In this document: one piece after another, positions 16,478-25,044 of the stretch
Position numbering within the stretch: position 1 is the first letter of the stretch
How the letters are laid out: each line of letters starts with the position of its first letter
NCBI GenBank assembly: GCA_016699405.1
Contig: CP064972.1
Span: 3,627,501-3,691,500, forward strand
Source: Holophagales bacterium
GTDB taxonomy: Bacteria; Acidobacteriota; Thermoanaerobaculia; Multivoradales; JAGPDF01
Direction of reading: 5' to 3'
Length of the DNA: 64,000 bases
Notes under the pieces: model-generated
Told to the model about the DNA's origin: nothing
Seen by the model: only the letters and a program-made list of their open reading frames with translations
Database searches by the model: none
Program-made: the position numbers and the translations under genes

Positions 16478-18523
16478 ATGACCGCCCATTCTCTCCTCCG
16501 GTCCCTGAAAGGCCCCTTCAGCTTCCTGCAGAAGGACGCCGCCGAGTTGCTGCGTCTCGTGCCCGACGCCGAGCGCTCGCTGCCGACACCTCAGAAGATC
16601 TACCTCGAAGACGAGGGCGCGACTCCACTCGCCGGCTTTCCCATACTCGAGACCGACCAGACCCAGGCCCTCGAACAGGCTCTCGAGCAGTACCTGCTCG
16701 TCGAGGAGCAGGTCCGGCTCGCCGTGGTGACGCGACAGACCTTCGACCCCGGCCAGTACGCCGCCGCATGGGAGCGCTATCGCGGCCATCTGGCACGGGC
16801 CACCGAGAACGCCACCGCGTCGAGCTACGGCCGGCACCTACCGGCGATCTTCTGGCTCAACCACTCGATGGCGGTCGCCAGGATCCTGCGCGAGACGCCC
16901 AAGCGGATCCTTCGTCACAGTCTCGCCCTGGGGCGGGATCATGGGGACGAGATCCGCTACCAAGTGCTCTTCAAGTATCTCGACCGGGTCGCCGACCTCA
17001 CCTACGACGTCGTCCACCGGCTCGCCACCGAAACCGAAGAGGTGGAGGAGGAGCTCTTCCCCGCCCTCTTCACCCGGATGCGCGACAACGTGCTCATCTT
17101 CACCGAGGAGCACATCAGTCCCAATCTGGCCGAGCTGGGGCCCTACTTCGCCGGCTACCTGCACATCGATTCGCGCGACTTCCGCTCGCGACTGGCCGCG
17201 CTCTCGGAGTGGCACGCCGCCGAGCTGCGGCGCGACGCCGAGTTGCGACGGTCGATCCGGCTGCTGGGCGCCGACCCGGACGGCGAGCCGCGCGACCTGC
17301 TCTATCGCACCGGCTACGTCACCTTCCTGGCGAGCTGTCCGGGCTACGACACCCGCACGCTGCTGCCGCACACCGGCGTCCAGGTGTGGGAGAGTCTGCT
17401 GGTCAAGCTCAAGGAGTTCGAGCTCCTCCACGCCTTCCGCCGGTTGATGATCCCGGTGGAACGGCGGGGCGACGACCTGACCTCGCGCGACCGGAGCCTC
17501 CGCCGGTTCGGTGTCTCGCCCCAGCTTCTCCGCTTGTCGCCGAGCACGCGCCCGCTCGATTTCGGCGCACCCTGGGTGGTCGACCCGGTCGTCTCACGCT
17601 TCGGACTGATCTACGACATCAGCGATTTCAGCGAGACGATCTCGATCCTGCGCCGGTCGGGCGGCCCCGAACAGGATCGCTCGTTCCGCCAGCTCTTCCT
17701 CTTCCAGCGCCGGGTCAATCGCCTCGCTGCGCAGCACCGGACGAAGATGGAGAAGTACCTCGGCGACGGTGCCTTCTATTCGAGCCGCGAGGCCAAACAG
17801 CTCCTCGCGCTCGCCGTCCAGGTGCAGCGCCACTACCGCCAGGCGCTTTCCGAGGGTTTCCCCTTCTCGCGCGGGCTTCGCATCGCGCTCAACTTCGGAC
17901 AGTACCGCCTGCTGCCGATCCAGGCCGGGATCCCCGGCGAGGCGGAGCGGTACGAGTTCTTCGGTCACGGCGTCGTCGAGCTGACCCGCCTGACCTCCGG
18001 CAAGACGACGAAAGAGATCGACGAGATCAAGATCCTGTTGATCAATCGCGGTTACCCCGAGAACACGGTCAACCGCTTCTTCGACCCGCTGACCGCCCAC
18101 AACGTCGACATCGTCGAAAAGGCCGAGCAGGCGCGCAGCTTCTTCGCCTACATCAACCAGAACGGCACCCTGGTCAACGAAGGGATCGTCGCCACCGGCG
18201 CGTTCATCTCGATGCTGGTCAAGGAGGGGGCGGCCAAGCGGCTCTTCCGGGCCCAGGACGGCGATCGCGGCTACATCGCGGTGCCGATCGGCTCCGGAGC
18301 GGGATCGATGCTCGTCGGCCTGCGGAAGCTTGGCCTGGCCAATCTCAAGGGTCTCGACCGGCTGCCGGTCTACGAGGCGGTCGACGGCGGACAGTGGCTC
18401 GACGCGACGCTCGTCGAGATCCGCGGCGGCGATCTCCTCGATGCGCTGGAACGGGACTTCCTGCAGCGGCGCAGCCCCGCAGCCGCCGGGCCGACCCGGC
18501 TCTTTCCGCCCCCCACACTCTGA
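16478..18523 (+). CDS. Large protein with divergent class III nucleotide-cyclase-like domain
   Basis: This 681-residue cytoplasmic protein has an N-terminal 370 residues that are helical, charged and unrecognised. Residues 375-510 read as a class III adenylate/guanylate cyclase homology domain. FGLIYDISDFSETI carries the first metal Asp (380). KMEKYLGDG carries the second metal Asp (430) and an adenine-type Lys (426). LRIALNFGQY matches the dimer beta-strand. FFGHGVVELTRL keeps the transition-state Arg (504), but the usual Asn is Val500 and GD is GH. Spacings (50 and 74 residues) fit the family. The last 170 residues are unrecognised. Activity is uncertain. purC follows after 15 bases. No membrane segment is seen. 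Confidence 0.7.
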   Translation: MTAHSLLRSLKGPFSFLQKDAAELLRLVPDAERSLPTPQKIYLEDEGATPLAGFPILETDQTQALEQALEQYLLVEEQVRLAVVTRQTFDPGQYAAAWERYRGHLARATENATASSYGRHLPAIFWLNHSMAVARILRETPKRILRHSLALGRDHGDEIRYQVLFKYLDRVADLTYDVVHRLATETEEVEEELFPALFTRMRDNVLIFTEEHISPNLAELGPYFAGYLHIDSRDFRSRLAALSEWHAAELRRDAELRRSIRLLGADPDGEPRDLLYRTGYVTFLASCPGYDTRTLLPHTGVQVWESLLVKLKEFELLHAFRRLMIPVERRGDDLTSRDRSLRRFGVSPQLLRLSPSTRPLDFGAPWVVDPVVSRFGLIYDISDFSETISILRRSGGPEQDRSFRQLFLFQRRVNRLAAQHRTKMEKYLGDGAFYSSREAKQLLALAVQVQRHYRQALSEGFPFSRGLRIALNFGQYRLLPIQAGIPGEAERYEFFGHGVVELTRLTSGKTTKEIDEIKILLINRGYPENTVNRFFDPLTAHNVDIVEKAEQARSFFAYINQNGTLVNEGIVATGAFISMLVKEGAAKRLFRAQDGDRGYIAVPIGSGAGSMLVGLRKLGLANLKGLDRLPVYEAVDGGQWLDATLVEIRGGDLLDALERDFLQRRSPAAAGPTRLFPPPTL

Positions 18524-18538
18524 CGCCCCGAGGCCGCG

Positions 18539-19438
18539 ATGAGCACCGACGCCGCGCTCTGGCAGACCGACCTCCCCGGGCTTCCGCCACCGAAGCGGGG
18601 GAAGGTGCGTGACGTCTACGATCTGGGAGACGAGCTGCTGATCGTCGCCAGCGACCGGCTCTCGGCCTACGACCACGTGCTGCGCCCCGGGATCCCCGGC
18701 AAGGGGAAGATCCTCAACCAGCTTTCCAACGACTGGTTCGCGCGGCTCACCGGGGTCGTCGGCAACCACCTCGTCGCCACAGACCCGGAGCGATTCCCTG
18801 CCGTGCTGCGACCTCACGCGGCGCTCCTTCGCGGCCGCGCCGTCGTCGTCCGCAAAGCAGCTGTCGTGCCGTTCGAGTGCGTCGCGCGCGGCTACCTTGC
18901 CGGCAGCGCCTTCCGCGAATACCAGGATGGCGGGGCGATCTGCGGTGTCGCTCTCCCGGACGGACTGACCCGCGCCAGCCGCCTCCCCGAACCGATCTTC
19001 ACGCCAGCGACCAAGGCCGAGACCGGACACGACGAGAACGTCGACTTCTCCGTCGTAGCTGAGGCGATCGGCCGGCCCCTCGCCGAGCGGTTGCGCGCCG
19101 TGACCCTCGACCTCTACCGCACGGCCGCGGCGCACGCCGAGTCCCGCGGGTTGATCCTCGCCGACACCAAGTTCGAGCTCGGCCTGGTCGGCGGCGAGCT
19201 CCTCCTGGTCGACGAGGCGCTGACCCCCGACTCGTCACGCTACTGGGAGGCAGCCTCCTGGCGACCCGGCGACGAGCCGGTCTCCTACGACAAGCAGTAC
19301 GTCCGCAATTGGCTCGACGCCAGCGGCTGGGATCGCGAGTCGACACCGCCGGAGCTGCCGGCCGAAGTCGTCGCCGGAACGCTGGCGCGCTACGTCGAGG
19401 CGTTCCAGCGCCTCACCGGACACCCACCCGCACTCTGA
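18539..19438 (+). CDS. purC: Phosphoribosylaminoimidazole-succinocarboxamide synthase
   Basis: This 299-residue SAICAR synthetase ligates aspartate to CAIR with ATP in purine synthesis. Visible family motifs are KRGKVRDVYDLGD, ASDRLSAYDHVL, ECVARGYLAGSA, ADTKFELG and DEALTPDSSRYW. The length is that of the eukaryote-like/long bacterial form (about 300 residues). It starts 15 bases after the cyclase-like gene and so is probably on the same transcript. It is convergent with radA, with a gap of only 12 bases. Confidence 0.96.
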   Translation: MSTDAALWQTDLPGLPPPKRGKVRDVYDLGDELLIVASDRLSAYDHVLRPGIPGKGKILNQLSNDWFARLTGVVGNHLVATDPERFPAVLRPHAALLRGRAVVVRKAAVVPFECVARGYLAGSAFREYQDGGAICGVALPDGLTRASRLPEPIFTPATKAETGHDENVDFSVVAEAIGRPLAERLRAVTLDLYRTAAAHAESRGLILADTKFELGLVGGELLLVDEALTPDSSRYWEAASWRPGDEPVSYDKQYVRNWLDASGWDRESTPPELPAEVVAGTLARYVEAFQRLTGHPPAL

Positions 19439-19450
19439 GCGCCACGCGGG

Positions 19451-20818
19451 TCAGGTCGCCCAGACCCGGGCAACCATTTCGCCGACATCCTCGACCTCGA
19501 CGATCCGGATCCCGACCGGCGGCTTGCCCGGCGCGCTGCCCTTCGGCAGGAAGGCGCGGCGAAACGTCAGGGCGGCGGCTTCGCGCAACCTCGCCTCGAT
19601 CTGCGAGACCGGCCGCACCTCGCCGAGCAGACCGACCTCGCCGAGAAAGACGGCATCGGCGGGCAGGGCTCGACCACTCACCGCCGAGGCCAGCGCCGCC
19701 GAGACGGCGAGATCGGTCGCCGGCTCGCGCAGCGAGAGCCCACCGACGACGTTGAGGAAGACGTCGCGGTCGGCCAGGCCGAGATCGGCGAAGCGCTCGA
19801 GCACGGCCACGAGGAGGATCGTGCGATTCGTGTCGAGCCCCACCGCCATCCGCCGCGGCGCCGGGAAGCTCGTCGGCACGACCAGCGCCTGGACTTCGAC
19901 CAGCAGCGGCCGGGCGCCCTGCAGGCAGGCCGCGACGGCCGACCCCGGGGCCCCTTGCCGCCGCCGTGCGAGAAGGACCCGGGAGGCGTCGGCGAGCGGG
20001 ATCAGGCCGGCGTCGTGCATCTCGAAGAGCGCCACCTCTCCGGTCGGACCGAAGCGGTTCTTCGTCGCCCGCACCAAGCGGTACTCGCCGGTGTGCTCGC
20101 CCTCGAACGAGAGCACCGTGTCGACGAGATGCTCGAGCGACTTCGGGCCGGCGATCGTCCCCTCCTTCGTCACGTGTCCGACGAGGAAGAGGGCGACGCC
20201 GGAGCGCTTGGCGAGCTCGACCAGCCGGTTGGCACAGTGGCGCACCTGGCCGACCGAGCCCGGCGGGCTGTCGAGCTCGGCGCTTCGCAGCGCCTGGATC
20301 GAGTCGACGAGCAGCACCCGCGGCCCCTGCGACTCGACCGCCGCGAGCAGGGGCTCGAGCCCCGTCTCGCCGGCAACCAGGACTCCGGATGCCGCACAGC
20401 CGAGCCGCTCGGCGCGCAGGCGCAACTGGCGCGGCGACTCCTCGGCCGAGGCGTAGAGTGTCGTCAGGCCCTCGCGCGCGAGCGCGTCGGCCACCTGGAG
20501 CAGAAGCGTCGACTTGCCGATTCCCGGCTCGCCGGCGAGCAGAACGACGCCGCCCGAGACGATGCCCCCCCCGAGCACGCGATCGAGCAACGGGATCCCA
20601 CTGGCGAATCGCACGACGGAGTCCTGCTCCACCTCGCTCAGGGCCTGCACTCGCGCACCGCCACCGACGGCCGCCCGGCCCTTCGCCGTCTTGGCCGGAG
20701 CGAGGCGCACCTCCTCGACGAGCCCTCCCCAGTGGTCGCACTCCGGGCAGCGTCCCAGCCACTTGGCCGACTGGTGGCCGCAAGCCTGGCAGACGTAGAC
20801 CGTGTGAGAAGCGGCCAC
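19451..20818 (-). CDS. radA: DNA repair protein RadA (Sms)
   Basis: This 455-residue protein begins with a zinc finger, Cys10-x2-Cys13 and Cys24-x2-Cys27 (CQACGH, CPECDHWG). A RecA-like ATPase follows with Walker A GEPGIGKST. KNRFGPTGEV is the RadA-specific KNRFG motif, and a Lon-like C-terminal domain completes it. RadA is a branch-migration helicase in recombination and repair. It is the last gene of the minus-strand run that starts with dnaB, 14 bases behind mlaD. Confidence 0.97.
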   Translation of the reverse strand: MAASHTVYVCQACGHQSAKWLGRCPECDHWGGLVEEVRLAPAKTAKGRAAVGGGARVQALSEVEQDSVVRFASGIPLLDRVLGGGIVSGGVVLLAGEPGIGKSTLLLQVADALAREGLTTLYASAEESPRQLRLRAERLGCAASGVLVAGETGLEPLLAAVESQGPRVLLVDSIQALRSAELDSPPGSVGQVRHCANRLVELAKRSGVALFLVGHVTKEGTIAGPKSLEHLVDTVLSFEGEHTGEYRLVRATKNRFGPTGEVALFEMHDAGLIPLADASRVLLARRRQGAPGSAVAACLQGARPLLVEVQALVVPTSFPAPRRMAVGLDTNRTILLVAVLERFADLGLADRDVFLNVVGGLSLREPATDLAVSAALASAVSGRALPADAVFLGEVGLLGEVRPVSQIEARLREAAALTFRRAFLPKGSAPGKPPVGIRIVEVEDVGEMVARVWAT

Positions 20819-20832
20819 CGCACCGTCCCGCG

Positions 20833-22314
20833 TCAGAACTTCGGCACGGAGCCGAGCAGATACTTCAGGTCGTCGTCGGTCCAGGTGATGCCGCCGCCGA
20901 CGAAGAACGACTTGTACTCCTTGGCGAGGAAGTCGTCGTACCCGCCCATCAGGTACAGGTTGGGATGGAAGCGCCAGGTCGTCGTCAGCCGCAAGTGCGG
21001 GTCGAGGTTGTTCTCGCGCGAGAAGTCGAACGCTTCGAAGGAGAGCAGGAGCTTGCGGTCGATGACGCCGTAGTCGGCACGCACGCCGCCGGTCGACTCG
21101 ATCATGCCCGCCCAGAGCGTGCCGCGGCGTTCGGCGAAGGGCAGGCCGAAGAGCGCGGACACGCCGTTGCGCCGCCGGTCGCGCGTCACGCGCTGCGAGG
21201 TCGTGGTCTCGCTGGTGCCGTCCGGGTGGGTGACCGTGACGGTCTCGGTCTTGTCGTAGAGGCGCCCTCGCGGATCGCTTACCAGCTCGACGCGATAGAG
21301 CCGCGGACTCTCTTCACCCTGCGGTTTGACGTCGACGCGGAAGGCGGTGCGCGAATCCTCGAGACCTTCGAGGTAGATCCCCTCCATCCCCAGGTCGAGC
21401 TTGAGCTTCTGCACCCGGCCGAGGGTGTCGGTCAGCGAGTTGACGCCCTTCTCGACGCTGCCGAGCGCCGACACCAGTTCGTTGTGCGCCTGGTCGCTGT
21501 TGACCAGCTTGCCGATCGTCCCTTCGCCGCGCGAGATCTTGCCGGTGATGTCGTTGAGGTTGTCGACCGACGTCTGGACCCGCGTCGTGAGGTCCTTGAT
21601 GTTGGCCATCGAGTCCTTCAGGTTGCCCCGATTGTCGGCGACCACCGCCTCGACCTGGGCGAGCACCCGCTCGATCTGGGCCGAGAGGCGCGGCAGGTCG
21701 GTGGCCAGCGTGGCGCTGAACTTCTCGAAGTTGCGCACCGTCCCCGTGACCGACTCGCGGTTGGCGGCCACCAGGGCGCGGATCTCGTCGGCGGTCTGCT
21801 TGAGACTCGCCACCAGGTCGCCGATCCCGGCACCGCCCGACCCGCCGGGGCCACCGGTCAGCGACGAGGTCACCGACTTGATCGAGTCCCCCACCTCGTT
21901 GAGCTTGGCCATCGCCTGATCGAACGAGAACGGCGTGTCGCCCGGAAGCGTCGCGCCCGGCGCGAGACGCGGAGCGCCGTCAGGGCCCGGGTCGAGCTCG
22001 ACGTACTTGTCTCCGAGCAGCCCCATGTTGGCAATGGCGGCGCGCGTCCCCTCGCCGAGGACGATCCCGCTGTCGAGCAACAGCGACACGCGCGCCCGCC
22101 GCGATTCGAGGCGGATGCCGTCGACCCGTCCGATCCGCACGCCGGCGATGCGCACCGCCGCCTTGTCGTCGAGCCCGGCCACCGAGTCGAAGATGGCGTC
22201 GTAGCGCTGCCCCTTCTCGCCCCACAGGTGGATGTCCTCGATGCGCATGATCAGCCAGGCGACGACGACCAGGCAGAGAGTCATGAAGATGCCGACGCGA
22301 ACGGCCTGTGGCAT
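20833..22314 (-). CDS. mlaD: MlaD/MCE-family lipid-transport substrate-binding protein
   Basis: This 493-residue protein is anchored by one N-terminal transmembrane helix (residues about 5-24). An MCE domain follows (about 35-120: YDAIFDSVAGLDDKAAVRIAGVRIGRVD). A long helical/coiled-coil region spans about 130-310, with repeated Asn/Val/Leu heptads. A C-terminal beta-rich part (about 320-493) looks like an outer-membrane-type beta domain (repeated aromatic strands, ends near YLLGSVPKF). MCE proteins form hexamers that carry phospholipids across the periplasm. The long tail is much larger than in E. coli MlaD and may span to the outer membrane. It lies directly behind mlaE and mlaF. Confidence 0.88.
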   Translation of the reverse strand: MPQAVRVGIFMTLCLVVVAWLIMRIEDIHLWGEKGQRYDAIFDSVAGLDDKAAVRIAGVRIGRVDGIRLESRRARVSLLLDSGIVLGEGTRAAIANMGLLGDKYVELDPGPDGAPRLAPGATLPGDTPFSFDQAMAKLNEVGDSIKSVTSSLTGGPGGSGGAGIGDLVASLKQTADEIRALVAANRESVTGTVRNFEKFSATLATDLPRLSAQIERVLAQVEAVVADNRGNLKDSMANIKDLTTRVQTSVDNLNDITGKISRGEGTIGKLVNSDQAHNELVSALGSVEKGVNSLTDTLGRVQKLKLDLGMEGIYLEGLEDSRTAFRVDVKPQGEESPRLYRVELVSDPRGRLYDKTETVTVTHPDGTSETTTSQRVTRDRRRNGVSALFGLPFAERRGTLWAGMIESTGGVRADYGVIDRKLLLSFEAFDFSRENNLDPHLRLTTTWRFHPNLYLMGGYDDFLAKEYKSFFVGGGITWTDDDLKYLLGSVPKF

Positions 22315-22335
22315 GGAAGCGTTCCTCCTCGAACC

Positions 22336-23097
22336 CTAGTCGGAGAGCGGGCCGTCGGCCCGCCCTTCGATGAACTGCTGGACGCGCGGGTCCGCACAGC
22401 CGCGGATCTCGTCCGGGGTGCCGATGGCGATGATGTGACCCTGGTAGAGCATGCCGATGCGGTCGGCAATGCGGAAGGTGCTCTTCATGTCGTGCGAGAT
22501 GGTCACCGTCGTCGAGCCGAGTCGCTTGCGCACGTCGACGATCACCTGGTCGATCACCGCCTTGATCACCGGATCGAGTCCGGTGGTCGGCTCGTCGAAC
22601 AGGAGGATGCGCGGCCCGAGCGCGATGGCGCGCGCGAAGCCGACGCGCCGCCGCATGCCGCCGGAGAGCTGGGACGGCATCTTGCGCTCGGCGCCCTCGA
22701 GATGGACCATCTCCAGACATTCGGCGACCCGTGCGGCGATGCGCTCGCGCTCCCAGCGGGCGCGGCGCAGGGGGAAGGCGACGTTCTCCCAGACGTTCAT
22801 CGAGTCGAAGAGCGCCCCTTCCTGGAACGCCATGCCGAAGCGCCGCCGGAACTCCGGCATCTGCCGATAGTCGAGGTCGTGGATGCGGACGCCGTCGACC
22901 TCGACGGTCCCCGCATCGGGCGCCAACAGCCCGATGATGTGCTTGAGCAGCACGCTCTTGCCGGTGCCTGAGCCGCCGATGACCACCAGGGACTCGCCTT
23001 CGTAGACGTCGAGGTCGAGGCCATCGAGGACACGGCGCTCGCCGAAGCTCTTGGTGACGCCCCGCAGGCGGATCTGCACGTTTCCAGGTACGGTCAT
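22336..23097 (-). CDS. mlaF: ABC transporter ATPase of lipid-asymmetry system (MlaF-like)
   Basis: This 253-residue ATPase has Walker A GGSGTGKS, the signature LSGGMRRRVGFARAI, Walker B ILLFDEPTTGLDP and the switch His in TISHDM. The phrase GMAFQEGALFDSMNVWENVAFPL is characteristic of MlaF-type ATPases. It would power the MlaE permease and MlaD. The gene begins one base after the mlaE stop region (23097 versus 23099) and is followed by mlaD after 21 bases. Confidence 0.95.
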   Translation of the reverse strand: MTVPGNVQIRLRGVTKSFGERRVLDGLDLDVYEGESLVVIGGSGTGKSVLLKHIIGLLAPDAGTVEVDGVRIHDLDYRQMPEFRRRFGMAFQEGALFDSMNVWENVAFPLRRARWERERIAARVAECLEMVHLEGAERKMPSQLSGGMRRRVGFARAIALGPRILLFDEPTTGLDPVIKAVIDQVIVDVRKRLGSTTVTISHDMKSTFRIADRIGMLYQGHIIAIGTPDEIRGCADPRVQQFIEGRADGPLSD

Positions 23098-23098
23098 G

Positions 23099-23857
23099 TC
23101 AGTAGAGCAGCTTGGTGAGGAAGAAGTCGGAGATCAGGATGGCGATCGACGCCAGGACGACCGCCCGCGTCGTCGAGCGTCCGACGCCCTCGGCCCCGCC
23201 GGTGGTGAAGTACCCCTTCTGACAGCCGACCAGCGCGATCAGCGCACCGAACACCGCGGCCTTGATGAGTCCCGAGGTGACGTCGTCGTAGTCCATGAAC
23301 TGGAAGGTGTTGTCGAGGTAGGTCACCGGGTTGGCGCCGAACAGGATGACCGAGACGACGTAGCCGCCGGCGATGCCGACCGCGTTGGCGAGGCCGACGA
23401 GCATCGGCAGCATGATCGTCGTCGCCCAGACGCGCGGCACCATCAGGTAGTGGATCGGATCCGTCGCCTGGACCTCGAGAGCATCGATCTGCTCGGTAAC
23501 CCGCATCGTCCCGAGCTCGGCGCCCATCGCCGAGCCGCAGCGGCCGGCCATGATCAGCGCCGAGAGCACCGGCGAGAGCTCGCGCACCATCGACAGGGCG
23601 ACCAGCGAGCCGACGTACCCCTCGGCGTTGAACCGCTTGAGCGTCGAGAAGGTCTGGAGTGCCATGACCATGCCGGTGAAGACGGCGGTCAGCATGACGA
23701 CCGGGACCGAGTCGATTCCCACCCGGGTCATCTGGTTCAGCAACTGTCGCAGGTCGTAGGGCGGACGAAAGGTCCAGGCGACGACGCGCCAGAGGATGAC
23801 GAAGAACCGCCCGACTTCGAGGAAGAACTGTTCGATCTTCTCGGTGAAATAGCTCAT
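23099..23857 (-). CDS. mlaE: MlaE-family ABC transporter permease
   Basis: This 252-residue membrane protein has about five transmembrane helices and the MlaE signatures FTGMVMALQ, VRELSPVLSALIMAGRCGSAMGAELGTM and EQIDALEV. It is the membrane component of the retrograde phospholipid transporter. The ATG at 23857 was chosen because GGAGGAGG lies just upstream and the ATG overlaps the alr stop (ATGA, 23854-23857). An upstream extension to 23899 lies inside alr. Confidence 0.95.
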   Translation of the reverse strand: MSYFTEKIEQFFLEVGRFFVILWRVVAWTFRPPYDLRQLLNQMTRVGIDSVPVVMLTAVFTGMVMALQTFSTLKRFNAEGYVGSLVALSMVRELSPVLSALIMAGRCGSAMGAELGTMRVTEQIDALEVQATDPIHYLMVPRVWATTIMLPMLVGLANAVGIAGGYVVSVILFGANPVTYLDNTFQFMDYDDVTSGLIKAAVFGALIALVGCQKGYFTTGGAEGVGRSTTRAVVLASIAILISDFFLTKLLY

Positions 23858-25044
23858 CGTCCTCCTCCAGGCAGCAGCGGCGAGCACTCGGCAAGACACC
23901 GTCCGGCGGTGAGGTAGCGCCGCGGGAGCCGCAGCCCGAGCAGGCAGAGGATCTCATAGGGGATCGTCCCCACCCGGTCGGCGAGCTCGACGACGGAGAT
24001 CGTCGCCTCGCCCTGGCACCCCAGCAACACGACGGGGTCGCCGACCGTTGCCCCGGTACCCGTCACGTCGACGGCGAGCATGTCCATCGACACCGACCCG
24101 GCGAGCGGCACCCGCTGGCCTGCGACGAGCGCCTCGCTTCCCGCCCCGAGCCGCCACGGATAGCCGTCCGCATAGCCGACCGGGACGATCGCCAACCTCG
24201 AGGGCCGGGCAGCCGTCCATCGCCCGCCGTAGCCCACTCGCGTGCCGGCGGGCACCTCCCGAACGAGCGTGATCTCCGCCGCGAGCGAGAGGACGGGGAC
24301 CAGATCGCGGATCTGCCGCGCCGGGTCCACGCCGTAGAGCGAGAGGCCGAGCCGGACGAGACCCCGGGTCCCCGCCGGACGGTGGAGCACTCCCCCGCTG
24401 TTGGCGAGGTGCGTCAGCAGGCCGACGCGCAGCGACGGATCGAGGGCACCGACGAGGTCGTCGAAACGCCGCTCCTGGTCCGCCGTCCGCACGCTGGTCA
24501 GATCGTCGGCGTCGGCGAAGTGGGACATCAGCCCGGTCAGCCGCAGCAGCGGCGCTCCCCGCAAGATCGCCAGCGCCTCGCCCATCTCCTTGATGTCGAT
24601 CCCCAGGCGGGTCATGCCGGTGTCGACCTTGAGGTGCAGCTCGACCGGACCGAGCGACGGCGCCGCTTCGCGCCACATCGCGAGCTGCTCGAGGCTGACG
24701 ACCGACGGCGTGACCCGGTACTTCCGCACCAGCGGCAACTGCGCGGGGCGAAGTGCGCCGAAGACGAGGATCGGGCTCTCGAGGCCGGCGCGCCGCAGCT
24801 CGACCGCCTCTTCGAGCATCGCCACGGAGAGCCACTCGACCCCTGCCGCGGTGAGGGCGCGCGATACCTCGACCGCGCCGTGGCCGTAGGCGTTGGCCTT
24901 CACCACCGCCATCCGCGCGGCGCCGCCGGTGCGTTGCGAGAGCCAGCCGAGGTTCGCCCGCAGGGCGTCGAGATCGACGCTCAGCCAGGCCGGGCGCAGC
25001 GCCTCCGCGAGGACGGAGGCACGCTCAGGCGGCGGGCATGGCAT
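23854..25044 (-). CDS. alr: Alanine racemase
   Basis: This 396-residue PLP enzyme makes D-alanine for peptidoglycan. The PLP lysine is Lys49 in AVVKANAYGHG. LHLKVDTGMTRLG, SHFADAD and RLGLSLYGVDP are family blocks. The catalytic Tyr lies in RVGYGGRWTA and the C-terminal domain has AGSVSMDMLAVDV. The start ATG lies inside the end of dnaB (20-base overlap), and the stop overlaps mlaE. D-alanine synthesis and lipid transport are thus tied to the same transcript as the replicative helicase. Confidence 0.96.
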   Translation of the reverse strand: MPCPPPERASVLAEALRPAWLSVDLDALRANLGWLSQRTGGAARMAVVKANAYGHGAVEVSRALTAAGVEWLSVAMLEEAVELRRAGLESPILVFGALRPAQLPLVRKYRVTPSVVSLEQLAMWREAAPSLGPVELHLKVDTGMTRLGIDIKEMGEALAILRGAPLLRLTGLMSHFADADDLTSVRTADQERRFDDLVGALDPSLRVGLLTHLANSGGVLHRPAGTRGLVRLGLSLYGVDPARQIRDLVPVLSLAAEITLVREVPAGTRVGYGGRWTAARPSRLAIVPVGYADGYPWRLGAGSEALVAGQRVPLAGSVSMDMLAVDVTGTGATVGDPVVLLGCQGEATISVVELADRVGTIPYEILCLLGLRLPRRYLTAGRCLAECSPLLPGGGR

